From Truepera sp965215315 (GTDB lineage: Bacteria; Deinococcota; Deinococci; Deinococcales; Trueperaceae), in contig CBDCDB010000008.1 in the NCBI GenBank assembly GCA_965215315.1, positions 2,356,001 to 2,420,000 on the forward strand: a DNA stretch of 64,000 nt, in the 5' to 3' direction. A program made the translations under genes and the position numbers. The notes under the pieces were generated by a model. It was given only the letters and a program-made list of their open reading frames with translations, had not been told where the DNA came from and did no database searches. This document shows positions 15,744-24,547 of this stretch, one piece after another (positions within the stretch are counted from its first letter, which is position 1; the number at the start of each line of letters is the position of its first letter).

Positions 15744-17408
15744 ATGGCTGTAATCCGCAAACTCTCGCCCGACCTTATCCGCGAGATTGCTGCGGGTGAG
15801 GTTGTTACTGCGCCGGTTGACGTGCTGAAAGAACTTTTGGAAAATGCGCTCGACGCGGGTGCGACGCGGCTTATAGTGGGGCTCGAGGCTGGGGGCGTCC
15901 GCCGCATCACGGTACGCGACAACGGCGCAGGTATCCCCGAAGCCGAACTACCCCTCGCCGCCGACGCGCACAGCACCTCAAAGCTTACGTCTTTAACGGA
16001 GATTCGTACGCTCGGGTTTCGGGGTGAAGGACTCTACGCCGTGCGGCACGCGGCGACGCTCTCATTGACCAGCCGACCTGCCGGTCAGCTCGGCGGCGTC
16101 ACGCTCTTGGTTGAAGGCGACGCCGTAAACATCCGGAGTCACCCGGCTCCGAACGGGACTTGCGCTGAAGTTACGGGGCTTTTTGCCCGGCTGCCAGCTC
16201 GGTTTGAAGCGCTCGAGTCCCCTCCTGCCGAAAATAAACGCGCTATCACCCTGCTAAACCGCTACTTGCTCCATCATCCGGGATTGCAAATGAGCTTGGA
16301 GACCGACGGTGAACCGCGCTGGAGTTACGCGGGCGGGTCGTTTCAAGAGGCCACAAAATTCGTGTGGGGGCCGGTCACAGCGAACCGGTTGCTGGCGCTC
16401 GAGCACACCTCCAGCACGTTCGCCGTAAGGGGACTTTTATCGCGCCCCGAACTGACCCGCCCACGCCGCGACCGGCTCTTGCTCGCCGTAAACGGTCGCC
16501 CGGTCGAGTGGGATGACGGGCTGCTCAAGGCCGTTTTAGCGTCCTACAAAGAGCTTTTGCCCGCCGGACACTATCCGGTTGGCGTGCTTAACTTGGACGT
16601 CCCCCCGGAAACCGTTTTAGTCAATACCTCGCCGGACAAGGCTCGAGTCCGGTTTTTACAACTCAGCGCGGTGGCGGCGTTTGTACAAGAAGCCATCAGC
16701 TCGGCGCTCAGTACCGTGTCACTAGCCCCCGCCTTACCTGATTTCAGTGTGGCACAGGGCGTTACCGCTGCGCCGCGTCACACTTTTCCGGCGCTGACCT
16801 ACTTGGGCCGCTACCGGGAGCTGTACCTGCTGGCTGAAGGTGCGGCGCAACTCTGGGTGGTTGACCAACACGCGGCGCACGAACGCATCTTGTTTGAAGA
16901 CCTAGAGCGGCGTTACCGAAATGAGCCGCCCGTCGAACTCTCCTACGCTGAACTTTTACCGCTTACACCTGAAGATGAAGCGACTTATCTGTCTCGGCAG
17001 GCTGAGCTGGCAGCGAAGGGGTTGACGCTCGAGCCCTTCGGTGGAGGTCGTTGGCGGGTACGAACCGTTCCGGCTTTTTTACTCGGACACCCCGAACTCT
17101 TAGCCGGAGTCGTGACCGATGCCCTAGGACGCGGCAGCGCGGAAGAAGCGTGGCGGGCCGTCTTGGGCCGCTTGGCGTGTCTACCTGCACTTAAAGCGGG
17201 TCACGCGCTCCATTATGAAGATGCCCAGACGTTGTTGGATACGCTTAGAGCGTGTGAAGTCCCGTGGGCGTGTCCGCACGGGCGACCTACGGCGCTGGTT
17301 TTGAGTGAACTCGAGCTGGCCCGTAAGTTCGGGCGGCGCGGGGTACGGGCTACTGAAGCACATGAGGCTAAATCTGAGATACCGACCCAAGACCCGGTAG
17401 CTGATTAA
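15744..17408 (+). CDS. mutL: DNA mismatch repair protein MutL
   Basis: A 554-residue GHKL ATPase. The N-terminal half shows IREIAAGEVVTAPVDVLKELLENALDAGAT, RDNGAGIP and TLGFRGEGLYAVRH. The C-terminal half is an endonuclease-type dimerisation domain: DQHAAHERILFE matches the metal-binding DQHAx2Ex4E motif, and ACLPALKAG, CPHGRPTALVLS and LARKFGRRG follow. This MutL is therefore expected to nick DNA itself, as in organisms without MutH. The canonical GEVVxRPxSVxKEL reads GEVVTAPVDVLKEL, a small deviation. mutS is not in the window. Confidence 0.95.
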   Translation: MAVIRKLSPDLIREIAAGEVVTAPVDVLKELLENALDAGATRLIVGLEAGGVRRITVRDNGAGIPEAELPLAADAHSTSKLTSLTEIRTLGFRGEGLYAVRHAATLSLTSRPAGQLGGVTLLVEGDAVNIRSHPAPNGTCAEVTGLFARLPARFEALESPPAENKRAITLLNRYLLHHPGLQMSLETDGEPRWSYAGGSFQEATKFVWGPVTANRLLALEHTSSTFAVRGLLSRPELTRPRRDRLLLAVNGRPVEWDDGLLKAVLASYKELLPAGHYPVGVLNLDVPPETVLVNTSPDKARVRFLQLSAVAAFVQEAISSALSTVSLAPALPDFSVAQGVTAAPRHTFPALTYLGRYRELYLLAEGAAQLWVVDQHAAHERILFEDLERRYRNEPPVELSYAELLPLTPEDEATYLSRQAELAAKGLTLEPFGGGRWRVRTVPAFLLGHPELLAGVVTDALGRGSAEEAWRAVLGRLACLPALKAGHALHYEDAQTLLDTLRACEVPWACPHGRPTALVLSELELARKFGRRGVRATEAHEAKSEIPTQDPVAD

Positions 17409-17413
17409 CCTCG

Positions 17414-17419
17414 TATAAT
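17414..17419 (+). promoter_or_regulatory. TATAAT box directly before the small antitoxin-like gene
   Basis: A perfect TATAAT lies five bases before the ATG at 17425, only a few bases after the mutL stop. No convincing -35 is visible. Confidence 0.45.
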
Positions 17420-17424
17420 GCGTC

Positions 17425-17640
17425 ATGACTGAAATGCTGGAAAAAGCCATTTCTGAAGTGAGACAGCTTCCTGAAGCAGACCAGGACGCTATAGCTCACT
17501 TTATTTTGGCGGAACTCGAGGATGAACGGCGTTGGGACGCCGCCTTTGCCCACCCGAAGTCACCTCTCTTGCTCGAGAAACTACTCGCTGAGGCTGAAGC
17601 AGGTTTAACGCAGTCGAATTTGGTCGCCACACGTAACTGA
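17425..17640 (+). CDS. Small antitoxin-like protein
   Basis: A 71-residue protein, MLEKAISEVRQLPEADQDAIAHFILAELEDERRWDAAFAHPKS..., resembling the short orphan proteins found upstream of RelE/ParE-type toxins in many bacteria (LPExxQDxIAxxILxELxDExxWDxAFA). Its composition is host-like and it contains two CTCGAG sites. Its TGA overlaps the ATG of the DNA methyltransferase gene (TGATG at 17638-17642). The expected toxin gene is absent and the restriction-modification genes stand in its place. Whether it has a role for them is unknown. Confidence 0.6.
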   Translation: MTEMLEKAISEVRQLPEADQDAIAHFILAELEDERRWDAAFAHPKSPLLLEKLLAEAEAGLTQSNLVATRN

Positions 17641-19283
17641 TGAAGCAGCAAACTTTTTTTGACGTAAGCCCGATAGATTCTATATCCATTAACGATGTCG
17701 CACTTACACTCAATGTGTCATCTGCATCCGTTAGAAATTGGATCAAAACAGGGTATTTGGAAAAAGCTGGAAGAGGCTCAGTGACTTGTAACTCTTTCCG
17801 TGATTTCCAAGCCGACATCCTTGGAGATAAAAAGCTAAACAAGCGTGCGAATAAAACGCTGAAGGATCAACATGATCATACCGATTTAGAAGGCAAAATC
17901 GTTCAAGCTATAGCATCTCCAGAGGTCAAAATTGAGGCCCTCAGTGATATGTATGAAAGCAGCCTATCGGAGTCGTTTAAGAACAAAGAAGGAATATTTT
18001 ACACTCCCCCCAAGATCGTCAAGGTGTTTTTTGACTATCTCCCGAAAGATTGTTCCGACTTGACTTTTTGTGATCCGTGTTGTGGGACGGGGAATTTTCT
18101 TGTTGAAGCATTAAGACGTGGTTTCAAACCTTCAAACGTTTACGGTTTCGACGTAGACAGAACGGCGGTTGCAATTGCCAAGAAACGAGTAGAAAGCTTT
18201 GAGAAAGGCAGTGAATCAAAAGTTGAAATACGGAATTTTCTAGATTTCGCTTCAAGTACCGACGAAATGTATGACGTAGCGCTTACCAACCCTCCTTGGG
18301 GTAAAAAGTTACCCAAATCGGAAAAGGAATCATTGGCTAAATCGTTGTCTACAGGAAGCAGTAAAGATACCAGCGCAATATTCTTTTTTGCTTGCTTAAA
18401 TATTCTCAAGCCGTCCGGTTATCTTGGCTTTCTACTTCAAGATGCCTTTTTTAACATTGCATCATACGAAAGCGCACGCCAAGCTGCACTTGGCAACAGA
18501 ATTATAAGCCTCCTTGATTTTGGGAAGCCTTTTAAGGGGCTTGTTACGAAAGCAAAGGGTATGGTGTTACGAAAAGAGAAGCCAAATAGTAAGGAATTAA
18601 CTTTATGCGTTGGACTAAAGGGCGAAAGCCAAATTTCCCAGCGGGTTTTTGAGAAAAACCCCAAGTCAATATTTAATTTTACTTGCTCTGAGCAGGATCT
18701 ATTAGTCATCGAATATCTGCTAAATACAGAGTGTGAAACTCTTTATGGGCGCGCCCAGTGGGGTCTCGGCATAGTTACGGGAAGCAATAAGGAACTCTGT
18801 TCGCCCGAAAAACAGAGTGGCTACTTCCCTGTCTATAAAGGATCGGATATTTCTAAGTCAGGCTTGAAGAAACCGTCAACATATATCCCTAGTCACTTGT
18901 CGCAATATCAACAAGTTGCTCCTATTGCTCTTTATCAGGCGAAAGAGAAACTTATCTATAAGTTCATATCTTCAAGTTTAGTTTTCGCTCACGATGTCAA
19001 GCAAATGTTTTTCCTAAACAGCGTAAATATGCTTATTCTACATAAAGATTTCCCCATCACCCACAAGCAGTTAAGTGAAATTCTAAATAGTAGGCTCATG
19101 ACATGGCTTTTTCAAAAGCTGTTTGACACACACAAAATTTTAAGGGCGGATTTAGAGTCTCTCCCTATTTTTACTGGTTACTTCGCAGAGTACAAAACGT
19201 TTTGCGAAAAAACATTTTTAGATTACTTATCCTTGGAAGAGGTATCTGGTGGAACTTACAGAATTAAGGGACAGGATTTGTGA
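17640..19283 (+). CDS. Type II N6-adenine DNA methyltransferase with N-terminal HTH
   Basis: A 547-residue protein. Residues 15-45 look like an excisionase/MerR-type DNA-binding helix pair (SINDVALTLNVSSASVRNWIKTGYLEKAG). The catalytic core follows: GIFYTPPKIVKVFFDYL, motif I FCDPCCGTGNFLVEAL (about residues 145-160), acidic FDVDRTAVAIAKKR, and motif IV NPPWG. Target recognition is expected in the C-terminal third. The order X-I-IV suggests the gamma class. The gene is visibly AT-rich and has no CTCGAG site in over 1.6 kb before the overlap, both signs of recent transfer. Its partner endonuclease overlaps its 3' end by 35 bases. The recognition sequence is unknown. Confidence 0.85.
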   Translation: MKQQTFFDVSPIDSISINDVALTLNVSSASVRNWIKTGYLEKAGRGSVTCNSFRDFQADILGDKKLNKRANKTLKDQHDHTDLEGKIVQAIASPEVKIEALSDMYESSLSESFKNKEGIFYTPPKIVKVFFDYLPKDCSDLTFCDPCCGTGNFLVEALRRGFKPSNVYGFDVDRTAVAIAKKRVESFEKGSESKVEIRNFLDFASSTDEMYDVALTNPPWGKKLPKSEKESLAKSLSTGSSKDTSAIFFFACLNILKPSGYLGFLLQDAFFNIASYESARQAALGNRIISLLDFGKPFKGLVTKAKGMVLRKEKPNSKELTLCVGLKGESQISQRVFEKNPKSIFNFTCSEQDLLVIEYLLNTECETLYGRAQWGLGIVTGSNKELCSPEKQSGYFPVYKGSDISKSGLKKPSTYIPSHLSQYQQVAPIALYQAKEKLIYKFISSSLVFAHDVKQMFFLNSVNMLILHKDFPITHKQLSEILNSRLMTWLFQKLFDTHKILRADLESLPIFTGYFAEYKTFCEKTFLDYLSLEEVSGGTYRIKGQDL

Positions 19284-19965
19284 AGGTTTTGTTGGAAGCC
19301 AAGATGAGCTTCGAGGCGTTCTTGATCTAGTTGATGAAGATCAAGCTATATTTCCTTTCAATGAGTACGAACACCTGATATGCCACTTGATTGACATAAA
19401 GGGACTCACATTTCAGCAATATGTTGAAATTCGTTCTGAGTATGTTTCGGAAAACCCTAATCTTTGGATATTTGAGATTTCAGCCCCTCGAGGATTTGGC
19501 GAGAAATTCGCGCAAACTTACATTCACGGAAAATGCACGGCGCTAAAAAAGCCATCCAAAAAACTGGATCTCGGTTATTCCGGTGAGTACGACATGTGGC
19601 TAGATGGCATCAGAATCGAAGTGAAGGCTTCGAGAGCAGTTGATTCAAACAGTGACAAACCTCTATATATCAAAGCGCTTTCACGGAATACTGACAAGCC
19701 TTTCCTAATGAATTTTCAGCAGTTAAAGCCCCAGTATTGTGATGTATTCATATGGGTTGCGGTTTTTCGTGACGAGATCGTTTTGTGGGTAATGAGTTCG
19801 TCTGAAGTACTGAATAATCCTCTCTTTTCAAAGGGGCAGCACCGAGGTAACAGCGGAAATGAAGGGCAGCTTCATGTGAAACATGGAAACATCCACTTAC
19901 TAGAAAAGTATGAGGTTAAAGATCAGGATCTTGGCGATGTAATTCGCGTCGCTGCAAAGAGATAG
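19249..19965 (+). CDS. Type II restriction endonuclease (PD-(D/E)xK-like)
   Basis: A 238-residue protein starting at a GTG with AAGAGG upstream, inside the end of the methyltransferase gene. A likely nuclease core is GYSGEYDMWLDGIRIEVKASRA (about residues 112-133): an Asp and an ExK-like EVK follow each other at the usual spacing. The length and the pairing with a methyltransferase support restriction. The late part includes LVNNPLF-like and GQHRGNSGNEGQLHVKHGN segments. Overlapping genes make expression of the nuclease depend on prior translation of the methylase. I do not recognise the specificity. Confidence 0.75.
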   Translation: MELTELRDRICEGFVGSQDELRGVLDLVDEDQAIFPFNEYEHLICHLIDIKGLTFQQYVEIRSEYVSENPNLWIFEISAPRGFGEKFAQTYIHGKCTALKKPSKKLDLGYSGEYDMWLDGIRIEVKASRAVDSNSDKPLYIKALSRNTDKPFLMNFQQLKPQYCDVFIWVAVFRDEIVLWVMSSSEVLNNPLFSKGQHRGNSGNEGQLHVKHGNIHLLEKYEVKDQDLGDVIRVAAKR

Positions 19966-20148
19966 AGCTAATAGAGCTTTACGCTTGGATCCTGATTCTG
20001 CTGCGCCACATTGCCTTTAGCAAATTTAACTCTTTACACACAAAAAGTGGTCGCGATGGCTTTTATTCGGCTAAGCAGGGTAGGTAAAGTCAGCGACACG
20101 TTCCAGAAGGCGCTCCCACAGTAAAGTGAAATGACTTCGGGAGACCTC

Positions 20149-21915
20149 ATGCTCAAATTTCTAACTTTCGCTCGCCCCTACCGCACCGCCCTCTTTTGGA
20201 CCGTCCTCAGCATGATGCTGCTCGTCGGCGCGCAACTCGTTGCGCCGTTTCTGATTCGGCAGCTGATTACGACGATTCAAGCGGGGGACCCCAGCCCCTC
20301 CGCCTACCGCCTCGTCACACAACTTGCACTCGTGGCGCTAGCGATTTATCTGGCACGGGCAGGACTCGAGTTCATCCGCTCATACATGGCGCACGTTGCG
20401 GGTTGGGGCGTCGTCGCGGATGTGCGCCGGACGATGTACAACCACCTGCAAAAGCTCTCGCTAAGATTTTACGAAGACAAACAGACCGGACAGTTGATGT
20501 CTCGCACGGTCAACGATTCGGATTTGCTCGAGCGCCTCATCGCCCACGCCCTGCCGGACGTGCTGGTCAACGTCTTTATGCTCGTCGGCGTCAGCGTGGC
20601 GCTTTTTTGGATGAGTCCGACGCTGATGTTTTTGACGCTGCTGCCGATTCCGCTCATTATCTTGTCGATGTGGGGCTTTGCGGTGTACGTCCTTCCGGCG
20701 TTCGGGCGGCGGCAGCAGGACTTGGGCGAACTCAACGCGACGCTGCAAGACAACCTCTCGGGGATGCGCGAAATCATGACCTTCACCCGTGAGCACGCCG
20801 AGTCCGAGCGGGTCGGGGAACGTATCTACCGCTTCCGAGACTCGAACCTCAAAGCGCTCAAGCTGATGGCGACGTTTGAACCATTTGTCAACTTGGCAGC
20901 CGGAGCCGGGGTTATTATTGTTATCTTTTTCGGCGGGCGGATGGCGCTCGCCGAGACGCTGCCGGTAGGCGACCTGATAGCCTTTTTTCTGTTTTTAGAG
21001 CTGTTCTATCAACCCGTCCGGCAGCTTAGCAGAGCCTGGGAAGAGCTGCAAGAGGCGGTTGCCGGGGCTGAGCGCGTTTCCGAACTCCTGGACGAAGTAC
21101 CCGACATCGCCGATAGACCCGGCGCAAGGGCGCTGACAGGCCGCGCTCAGGGGCATCTCTGTTTTGAGAACGTCAACTTTTCGTATCAAGCTGACCGACC
21201 TGTGTTTGAAGGGATTGACCTAGATGTTCCGGCAGGCTCGGTTCTCGCGCTAGTCGGCGCGACCGGCGCAGGTAAAACGACGCTCGCCAGCCTTATTCCC
21301 CGGTTTTACGATGTGAATGGGGGGCGCATTACGCTGGATGGGCATGATGTACGCGACCTTTCGTTAACTAGCCTCAGAAGCCAAATCAGCATCGTCTTAC
21401 AAGACGTGTTTCTCTTTCACGGCACGGTACGCGACAACATCTTGTTCGGTCGAGCCGACGCCTCGGACGCCGAAGTGCAAGAGGCTGCCAAAGTTGCCAA
21501 CGCCACTGGTTTTATCGAGAGTTTACCTGAAGGCTACGACACGCTGATTGGGGAGCGCGGCGTCAAGCTTTCGGGCGGACAGAAGCAGCGGTTGGCGATT
21601 GCTCGGGCGGTTTTACGCGACGCGCCGATTTTGATTCTGGATGAGGCGACCTCAGCGGTAGATACCCAGACCGAACGGCTGATTCAGGAGGCGCTCGAGC
21701 GCCTGATGGTCGGGCGCACCACCCTGGTGATTGCCCACCGTTTATCAACTGTGCGTAAAGCCGACCAGATTGCGGTGTTGGGCGAAGGCGGGATTCTGGA
21801 ACGCGGCACGCATCACGAACTCTTACGGCAAAACGGGCTTTACGCCCAGTTAGCCAAAACGCAAGACCACCCCGAAGCGGAACTCGAGTGGCAAGCAGAT
21901 GCGTCCGCCGCTTGA
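20149..21915 (+). CDS. ABC exporter half-transporter (membrane plus ATPase)
   Basis: About 588 residues: six membrane helices in residues 15-305, then an ATPase with Walker A GATGAGKTT, signature LSGGQKQRLAIARAVL, Walker B ILILDEATSAVD and H-loop VIAHRLSTV. The ATG at 20149 is preferred over the frame opening at 20131 because GGGAGA lies six bases upstream. It is similar in plan to the exporter at 7966-9789 but not adjacent, and the substrate is unknown. It begins right after the AT-rich restriction-modification island and returns to host composition with four CTCGAG sites. Confidence 0.87.
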   Translation: MLKFLTFARPYRTALFWTVLSMMLLVGAQLVAPFLIRQLITTIQAGDPSPSAYRLVTQLALVALAIYLARAGLEFIRSYMAHVAGWGVVADVRRTMYNHLQKLSLRFYEDKQTGQLMSRTVNDSDLLERLIAHALPDVLVNVFMLVGVSVALFWMSPTLMFLTLLPIPLIILSMWGFAVYVLPAFGRRQQDLGELNATLQDNLSGMREIMTFTREHAESERVGERIYRFRDSNLKALKLMATFEPFVNLAAGAGVIIVIFFGGRMALAETLPVGDLIAFFLFLELFYQPVRQLSRAWEELQEAVAGAERVSELLDEVPDIADRPGARALTGRAQGHLCFENVNFSYQADRPVFEGIDLDVPAGSVLALVGATGAGKTTLASLIPRFYDVNGGRITLDGHDVRDLSLTSLRSQISIVLQDVFLFHGTVRDNILFGRADASDAEVQEAAKVANATGFIESLPEGYDTLIGERGVKLSGGQKQRLAIARAVLRDAPILILDEATSAVDTQTERLIQEALERLMVGRTTLVIAHRLSTVRKADQIAVLGEGGILERGTHHELLRQNGLYAQLAKTQDHPEAELEWQADASAA

Positions 21916-22047
21916 CGCATCCGCAAACCCAAATTTGAACCCAAAGCGTGGCGAGCTTGACGTTCTCTGGTCAAAAACTGTGTAACTATAGCGTTTGTTT
22001 GTGAAGAACTGAACTGTTTTTTGGTGCGAAACGAAAGGACTGTAACG

Positions 22048-22905
22048 ATGCAAACCATGATGAACGTACCTGATATTAAACTCAACGATGGTAACACCAT
22101 CCCGCAGCTCGGCCTCGGGGTTTTCCAGATTAAACCCGAAGACGTAGCTAAGTCGCTCGCTAAAGCGTTTGAGGTCGGCTACCGACACATCGACACCGCC
22201 GAGATGTACGGCAACGAAAAAGAGGTCGGCGAGGCGGTGCGCGCTTCCGGCCTAGACCGCAGCGAGATTTTTGTCACCAGCAAACTCAACAACGGTTTTC
22301 ACCGGCCCGACGACGCTAAAAAAGCTTTCGACCAAACGCTCTCTGATTTGGGTTTCGACTATGTGGATTTGTTTCTGATTCACTGGCCGCTGCCGACGAA
22401 GTACGACGGCGACTATGTTTCGACGTGGCAGGCGCTCGAGTCCTTCCACAAAGATGGCCTTTCAAAGTCCATCGGCGTATCGAACTTTCAGGTTGACCAT
22501 TTGGAGCGCTTAGCCAAAGAAACCGAGATTGTCCCAGCCGTCAACCAGATCGAGGTTCACCCCTACTTCGACAACGACGCGGTACGCAAATACGGTCAGC
22601 AGCACAACATCGTCACCGAAGCGTGGTCGCCGATTGCCCAGGGTGAAGTTTTAGATGACGAGACCATCGTCCAGATTGCTGAAAAACTTGGTAGATCGCC
22701 CGCGCAGGTCGTTCTCCGCTGGCACGTTCAGCGTGGCGACATCATTTTTCCGAAGTCGGTCACGCCTTCACGCATTGAAGAGAACTTCAATATTTTCGAC
22801 TTCGAGCTGGACGCCGCCGACGTAGACAAGATTACGGCGCTTGACAAGGGTGAAGAGGGGCGTACCGGGCCGAACCCGGACGTGTTCGACCACATTCCCA
22901 GCTAA
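22048..22905 (+). CDS. Aldo-keto reductase
   Basis: A 285-residue TIM-barrel NADPH-dependent reductase. It shows NTIPQLGLGVFQI, RHIDTAEMYGNEKEVG (catalytic Asp and Tyr), VTSKLNN (Lys), LIHWPLP (His), SIGVSNF, NQIEVHPY, and PKSVTPSRIEENFNIFDF for cofactor binding. It belongs to the 2,5-diketo-D-gluconate reductase-like subgroup; the substrate cannot be told. The start at 22048 has GAAAGGA upstream. A candidate TTGACG lies at 21957-21962. A second family member is at 61057-61869. Confidence 0.9.
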   Translation: MQTMMNVPDIKLNDGNTIPQLGLGVFQIKPEDVAKSLAKAFEVGYRHIDTAEMYGNEKEVGEAVRASGLDRSEIFVTSKLNNGFHRPDDAKKAFDQTLSDLGFDYVDLFLIHWPLPTKYDGDYVSTWQALESFHKDGLSKSIGVSNFQVDHLERLAKETEIVPAVNQIEVHPYFDNDAVRKYGQQHNIVTEAWSPIAQGEVLDDETIVQIAEKLGRSPAQVVLRWHVQRGDIIFPKSVTPSRIEENFNIFDFELDAADVDKITALDKGEEGRTGPNPDVFDHIPS

Positions 22906-23015
22906 CAGCAGGTATCAGCTGGTCAGGGACGCTCTCAGCCTGAGATTTGCCGACTAGCAATTACATCCCAAGATAATACTCGGTGCAGTCTCTCGTGGAA
23001 ATCCTATAAGTCTCA
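22906..23015 (+). repeat. Dispersed MITE-like repeat, copy B
   Basis: Begins directly after the reductase stop codon with CAGCAGGTATCAGCTGGTC, then GGGACGCTCTC, CGACTAGCA and AAGATAATACTCGG, in register with the copies at about 4950, 30235 and 59752. The right boundary is approximate. It fills the spacer between two convergent genes. Confidence 0.6.
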
Positions 23016-23067
23016 GCTAAGAACCGCCCAGCGCAAAGCCGAGCGATTTTTTTCGGGTACTTTTACT

Positions 23068-24510
23068 TTACGCGATGGCGTTAAAAACCGGTAGCGCCAA
23101 CTGCTCGTCGTCCATAACGGCTTCCCCCGGATGACCCGCAGGATACGACCCATCAAAACATGCTAGGCAGGTGGTCTTGAGCCCCACTGCCCGCGCCAAC
23201 CCCGGTTCAGAGATGTAAGCGAGCGAGTCCGCGCCGATGAGGTCGCGGATTTCTTCGGTGGTCATCGTCGCAGCAGCTAATTCTTTACGAGCCGCCGTGT
23301 CGATGCCGTAATAGCACGGGTAACGAATCGGTGGCGACGACACCCGGAAGTGCACTTCGGTTGCGCCCGCGCTCCGTAAAAGCTGCACGATATGCCCTGA
23401 GGTTGTGCCGCGCACAATCGAGTCGTCTACCAAAACGACACGTTTACCACGCACGGCTCCGGTCGGCGCAAGTTTTAAGAGCACCTTGAGTTTACGCAGG
23501 TCTTGCGTCGGATTGATAAACGTCCGTCCTGCATACGGTGATTTGTAAAGTCCCAAATCGTAAGGGATACCTGAAGCGCGGGCGTACCCGACCGCAGCCG
23601 TCAGGCCGGATTCGGGCACCCCGACCACCACGTCGGCGTCGGCGAGCGCTTCTTCGGCTAGCACTTCGCCCATACGCAGGCGTGAGGCGTGAACGTCTAC
23701 GCCGTCCAAAACCGAATCGCCGCGAGCAAAATAAATCCACTCGAAGGCGCACGGGGTCGGGTTGGGGGTAAGGACTTGTCTCGAGTGTAGCCCGTTCTCA
23801 TCGGCAATGACCAGTTCACCGGGGCGCACATCGCGTAAAAACGTTGCGCCGATGACGTGCAGCGCTGAGGGTTCTGACGCAAACACATAGCCGCCGTTCA
23901 GCTCCCCGATGACTAAAGGCCGAACACCGTTACTGTCGCGGAGGCCCAGAATCTTCTGCTTATCCATAATGACGACCGCAAAGCCGCCCTCAAACTCGCT
24001 CATGACCTGTGCAGTGGCGTCCTCGAGCGACAGCTTGCTGTAGCGCGCAATCAGGTTAATCATCACTTCAGTGTCGTTCGTGGTGTTAAAAACCGCGCCG
24101 TCGCCCATCATCTTTTGCCGCATGGACTTAGCGTTGGTAAAATTGCCGTTGTGCGCCAGCGCCAAAATCCCCTTGTTCGAGCGCACCGTCAGCGGCTGCG
24201 CGTTAAACCGTAAAGACGCGCCCGTCGTGGCGTAACGCGTATGACCGACGCCGACCCGGAGGCCCGGACGTTGTAACTTCTCGAGCCGCGTCTCAGTAAA
24301 AACTTCAGCGACAAGTCCCATATCTTTTTCGATAATGAGTTCATTGCCGTCCGAGACTGCGATGCCGCACGACTCTTGACCCCGGTGTTGCAGGGCAAAA
24401 ATTCCCGAGTGGCAAAACCGTACGATGTCGGCGGGTTCAGGTTGATAAACCGCAAAAACGCCACACTCTTCGCGGGGTTTGTCGTCCGGCTCAAAAGAGA
24501 GGTCGTTCAT
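23068..24510 (-). CDS. purF: Amidophosphoribosyltransferase (PurF), first step of purine synthesis
   Basis: A 480-residue enzyme making phosphoribosylamine from PRPP and glutamine. The N-terminal nucleophile Cys lies in EECGVFAVY, implying removal of a short propeptide of about 16 residues as in the Bacillus-type enzyme. The glutaminase domain shows GHTRYATTG and ALAHNGNFTN. The PRTase domain has the PRPP motif VVLVDDSIVRGTTSG. CFDGSYPAG near the end, with other cysteines, fits a 4Fe-4S form. It lies 37 bases after purL on the same strand, so the two probably share a transcript. Confidence 0.97.
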   Translation of the reverse strand: MNDLSFEPDDKPREECGVFAVYQPEPADIVRFCHSGIFALQHRGQESCGIAVSDGNELIIEKDMGLVAEVFTETRLEKLQRPGLRVGVGHTRYATTGASLRFNAQPLTVRSNKGILALAHNGNFTNAKSMRQKMMGDGAVFNTTNDTEVMINLIARYSKLSLEDATAQVMSEFEGGFAVVIMDKQKILGLRDSNGVRPLVIGELNGGYVFASEPSALHVIGATFLRDVRPGELVIADENGLHSRQVLTPNPTPCAFEWIYFARGDSVLDGVDVHASRLRMGEVLAEEALADADVVVGVPESGLTAAVGYARASGIPYDLGLYKSPYAGRTFINPTQDLRKLKVLLKLAPTGAVRGKRVVLVDDSIVRGTTSGHIVQLLRSAGATEVHFRVSSPPIRYPCYYGIDTAARKELAAATMTTEEIRDLIGADSLAYISEPGLARAVGLKTTCLACFDGSYPAGHPGEAVMDDEQLALPVFNAIA

Positions 24511-24547
24511 AGGGTTTTGGTCAGGTAGACAGTCGTGCGGTTATTGG

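Noticed and set aside
17640..19965. Idea that the restriction-modification pair recognises CTCGAG and explains its abundance
   Set aside because: The island is foreign in composition, the motif is nearly absent from it, and neither protein shows features I can tie to CTCGAG-specific enzymes. Restriction normally depletes sites.
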